A DNA stretch of 5,411 nucleotides from an uncultured Eubacteriales bacterium. GTDB lineage: Bacteria > Bacillota > Clostridia > Oscillospirales > Acutalibacteraceae. The stretch covers positions 1 through 5,411 of the forward strand of contig CATZCM010000047.1 of NCBI GenBank assembly GCA_958417225.1, read 5' to 3'. Positions 3,920 to 5,411 of this stretch are shown piece by piece. The position numbers and the translations under genes are program-made. Under the pieces are notes generated by a model that was given only the letters and a program-made list of their open reading frames with translations, had not been told where the DNA came from and ran no database searches. Each line of letters opens with the position of its first letter. Positions within the stretch are counted from its first letter, which is position 1.

Positions 3920-5194
3920 TTGAGTTTATTTGTTGATGTTGCTAAAATTAAAATTAAGGCTGGAAATGGCGGTGATGGAGCTGTTTCGTTTCATCGTGAG
4001 AAATATGTTGCAGCAGGTGGTCCCGATGGTGGGGACGGCGGTAACGGTGGGAATATTGTTTTTAAAGCGGATGATAGCTTATCTACACTTGCGGATTTCC
4101 GGTATAAAAGAAAGTATGCTGCCGATAACGGTGAAAATGGTCGTGGAAAAAGGGCAAGTGGAAAAAGTGCTCGTGATCTAGTCATTAGGGTACCTAGGGG
4201 AACTTTGATTAGAGATGTGGAAACGGGAAAGTTGATGGCCGATGTCTCATCAGATGAGGAGTATGTGCTGGCTAAGGGCGGTAAGGGAGGTTTCGGAAAT
4301 GCAAGGTTTGCTGCTGCGGCTAGACAAACACCTAAGTTTGCAAAACCCGGAACCCTTGGTGAACATTTTGAAGTGCAACTGGAACTGAAATTGTTAGCCG
4401 ACGTCGGAGTCGTAGGGTTTCCTAATGTTGGTAAATCTACTTTGATTTCTGTGGTAAGCGGTGCTAAACCCAAAATTGCTAATTATCATTTTACTACGAC
4501 TACTCCTGTTTTGGGTGTTGTGCGTATGCCAGATGGCGATTCATTCGTTATGGCGGATATACCTGGTTTGATTGAAGGCGCTTGGCTTGGACAGGGGCTC
4601 GGAGATCTGTTCCTTAGGCATGCGGAACGGTGCAGAATGTTGTTGCATGTTGTGGATGTGTCAGGATGTGAAGGCCGTGACCCAATTGATGATTTTAAAA
4701 TTATTAACGAGGAATTGCAAAAGTTTAATTCGGAACTTGCTGAAAAACCAATGATTGTGGTGGGAAATAAGTGCGATGTCGCTTCCGATGACCAAGTTAG
4801 TAGGTTTAGAGATTTTGTTACGGGACTTGGGTATGAGTTCTTTGATATTGTGGCTCCTATGCGGCATAATGTGGATACTTTGATGAAACGTGTTCAGGAG
4901 GCTTTGTCGAAACTTCCTCCTATTGAAGTGTATCAGCCTGATCCGAAACCTGTAATTGATAAGGTCCAGCTTTCACCTGATGATGTTGTTGTTCGAAAAG
5001 TGGATAATAATTTCGTTATTGAGTCGAAATGGGTGGAAAATTTGATGAGGTCTGTTAATTTCGGTGATTGTGATTCGCTTAGGTTTTTTTATAGGGTTCT
5101 TACTCGAAATGGCGTTGTTGATAAACTGAAAAATGCAGGTGTTTCTGAGGGTGATACCGTGATATGCTGCGGTTTACCTCTACTCTTCCTTTAA
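3920..5194 (+). CDS. obg: Obg-family GTPase (ribosome assembly), with unusual C-terminal end
   Basis: A 424-residue protein from TTG 3920, close to the 428 residues of Bacillus Obg. The Gly-rich Obg fold (1-158) has VDVAKIKIKAGNGGDGAVSF and GGPDGGDGGNGGN. The GTPase domain (about 159-330) has the P-loop GFPNVGKST (166-174), TTTT (192-195), DIPG (213-216) and NKCD (283-286). The usual G5 motif SA-[AKV] is replaced by VAP (311-313). Switch II reads IEGAWLGQGLGDLFLRH, with Trp-Leu where Ser/His and Glu/Asp are common. The C-terminal OCT domain (about 345-414) is clear up to GVSEGDTV. The last ten residues, ICCGLPLLFL, then do not match the usual ending of the type RIGDFEFEFV. Obg binds the large subunit during late assembly and links it to growth and nucleotide alarmones. 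A repeat array starts one base after the stop. Confidence 0.95.
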   Translation: MSLFVDVAKIKIKAGNGGDGAVSFHREKYVAAGGPDGGDGGNGGNIVFKADDSLSTLADFRYKRKYAADNGENGRGKRASGKSARDLVIRVPRGTLIRDVETGKLMADVSSDEEYVLAKGGKGGFGNARFAAAARQTPKFAKPGTLGEHFEVQLELKLLADVGVVGFPNVGKSTLISVVSGAKPKIANYHFTTTTPVLGVVRMPDGDSFVMADIPGLIEGAWLGQGLGDLFLRHAERCRMLLHVVDVSGCEGRDPIDDFKIINEELQKFNSELAEKPMIVVGNKCDVASDDQVSRFRDFVTGLGYEFFDIVAPMRHNVDTLMKRVQEALSKLPPIEVYQPDPKPVIDKVQLSPDDVVVRKVDNNFVIESKWVENLMRSVNFGDCDSLRFFYRVLTRNGVVDKLKNAGVSEGDTVICCGLPLLFL

Positions 5195-5222
5195 CCTACT
5201 TTCTTTTGAAAAAGAAAGTAGG
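5195..5222. repeat. 28-base palindrome directly after the obg stop codon
   Basis: CCTACTTTCTTT (5195-5206) and AAAGAAAGTAGG (5211-5222) are exact complements around TGAA. This is the intact form of the palindrome that opens the repeat element. No T run follows (the next bases are CAAAGAAAAC), so it is not a standard terminator, but as RNA it would cap the 3' end of the obg message. The left arm CCTACTTT is absent from the next two copies. Confidence 0.85.
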
Positions 5223-5411
5223 CAAAGAAAACTTTAATGTGCAGTATTTACTGTGTTTTGTATAAGCAATTGTTGTGACTGTATGATGTATTTTTTCTTT
5301 TGAAAAAGGTAGTAGGCAAAGAAAATTTTAATGTGCAATATTTACTGTGTTTTGTGTAAGCAATTGTTGTGACTGCACGATATATTTTTTCTTTTGAAAA
5401 AGAAAGTAGGC
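5203..5411 (+). repeat. Tandem array of a 94-bp intergenic repeat (runs off window)
   Basis: The unit begins CTTTTGAAAAAG at 5203, 5297 and 5391, an exact 94-base period. Units 1 and 2 differ at eight positions by my count (about 91% identity). The 21 bases visible of unit 3 match unit 1 exactly. Each complete unit has the A-rich core GTAGGCAAAGAAAA, then a second imperfect inverted repeat (unit 1: 5238-5245 with 5278-5285; unit 2: 5332-5339 with 5372-5379), and ends in six T. The period is not a multiple of three, and no gene is apparent. The unit shares its first part with the element at 1-40. The array continues beyond the window, so the copy number is unknown. Confidence 0.92.

Noticed and set aside
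3991..4473. 160-codon reading frame on the - strand inside obg
   Set aside because: It is the antisense of the Gly/Ala-rich Obg domain, giving a Pro/Ser/Leu-rich peptide with no recognisable domain. The + strand gene is certain.
5203..5411. CRISPR array
   Set aside because: The whole 94-base unit is repeated, with no short constant repeats separated by unique spacers, and no cas genes are present.

Overview
The window is a stretch of AT-rich, Gram-positive chromosome. Gene content and order (an AbrB-type regulator with a zinc ribbon; efp followed by a CD1247-like gene; rplU-prp-rpmA-obg), near-consensus sigma-A promoters, strong AGGAGG ribosome binding sites and U-tailed terminators point to a low-GC member of the Clostridia. 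An Oscillospirales/Ruminococcaceae-type gut anaerobe is my best guess, but the exact lineage is inference. All eight genes I accept lie on the + strand.

Layout. Positions 1-87 hold a cut copy of an intergenic repeat element, followed by about 240 bases of featureless AT-rich DNA. A consensus promoter then drives a single 80-residue AbrB/SpoVT-family regulator (408-650) closed by a terminator. A 490-base gap follows. It contains a perfect 21-bp palindrome, a good promoter, and a roughly 235-nt leader with several long complementary segments. After it comes a two-gene operon of elongation factor P and a CD1247-like acidic zinc-ribbon protein with an unusual Cys-Asp tract. A DUF4190-type membrane protein stands alone between two hairpins. 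A TTGACA/TATTAT promoter and an L21-type autoregulatory leader then precede rplU-prp-rpmA. A very strong terminator separates rpmA from obg, the last gene. One base after the obg stop codon begins a tandem array of a 94-bp repeat, related to the element at position 1, which runs off the end of the window.

How the genes work together. Most of the window serves ribosome function. EF-P rescues ribosomes stalled on proline-rich stretches. L21 and L27 are large-subunit proteins. Prp is the cysteine protease that removes the N-terminal extension of L27, and that extension is present here. Obg is the GTPase that acts in large-subunit assembly.

I see no phage gene, transposase, CRISPR array or toxin-antitoxin pair. 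The parts that known genes do not explain are the two-part repeat family on both flanks, the long efp leader with its upstream palindrome, the Cys-Asp tract, and the unusual obg C-terminus next to the repeat array.
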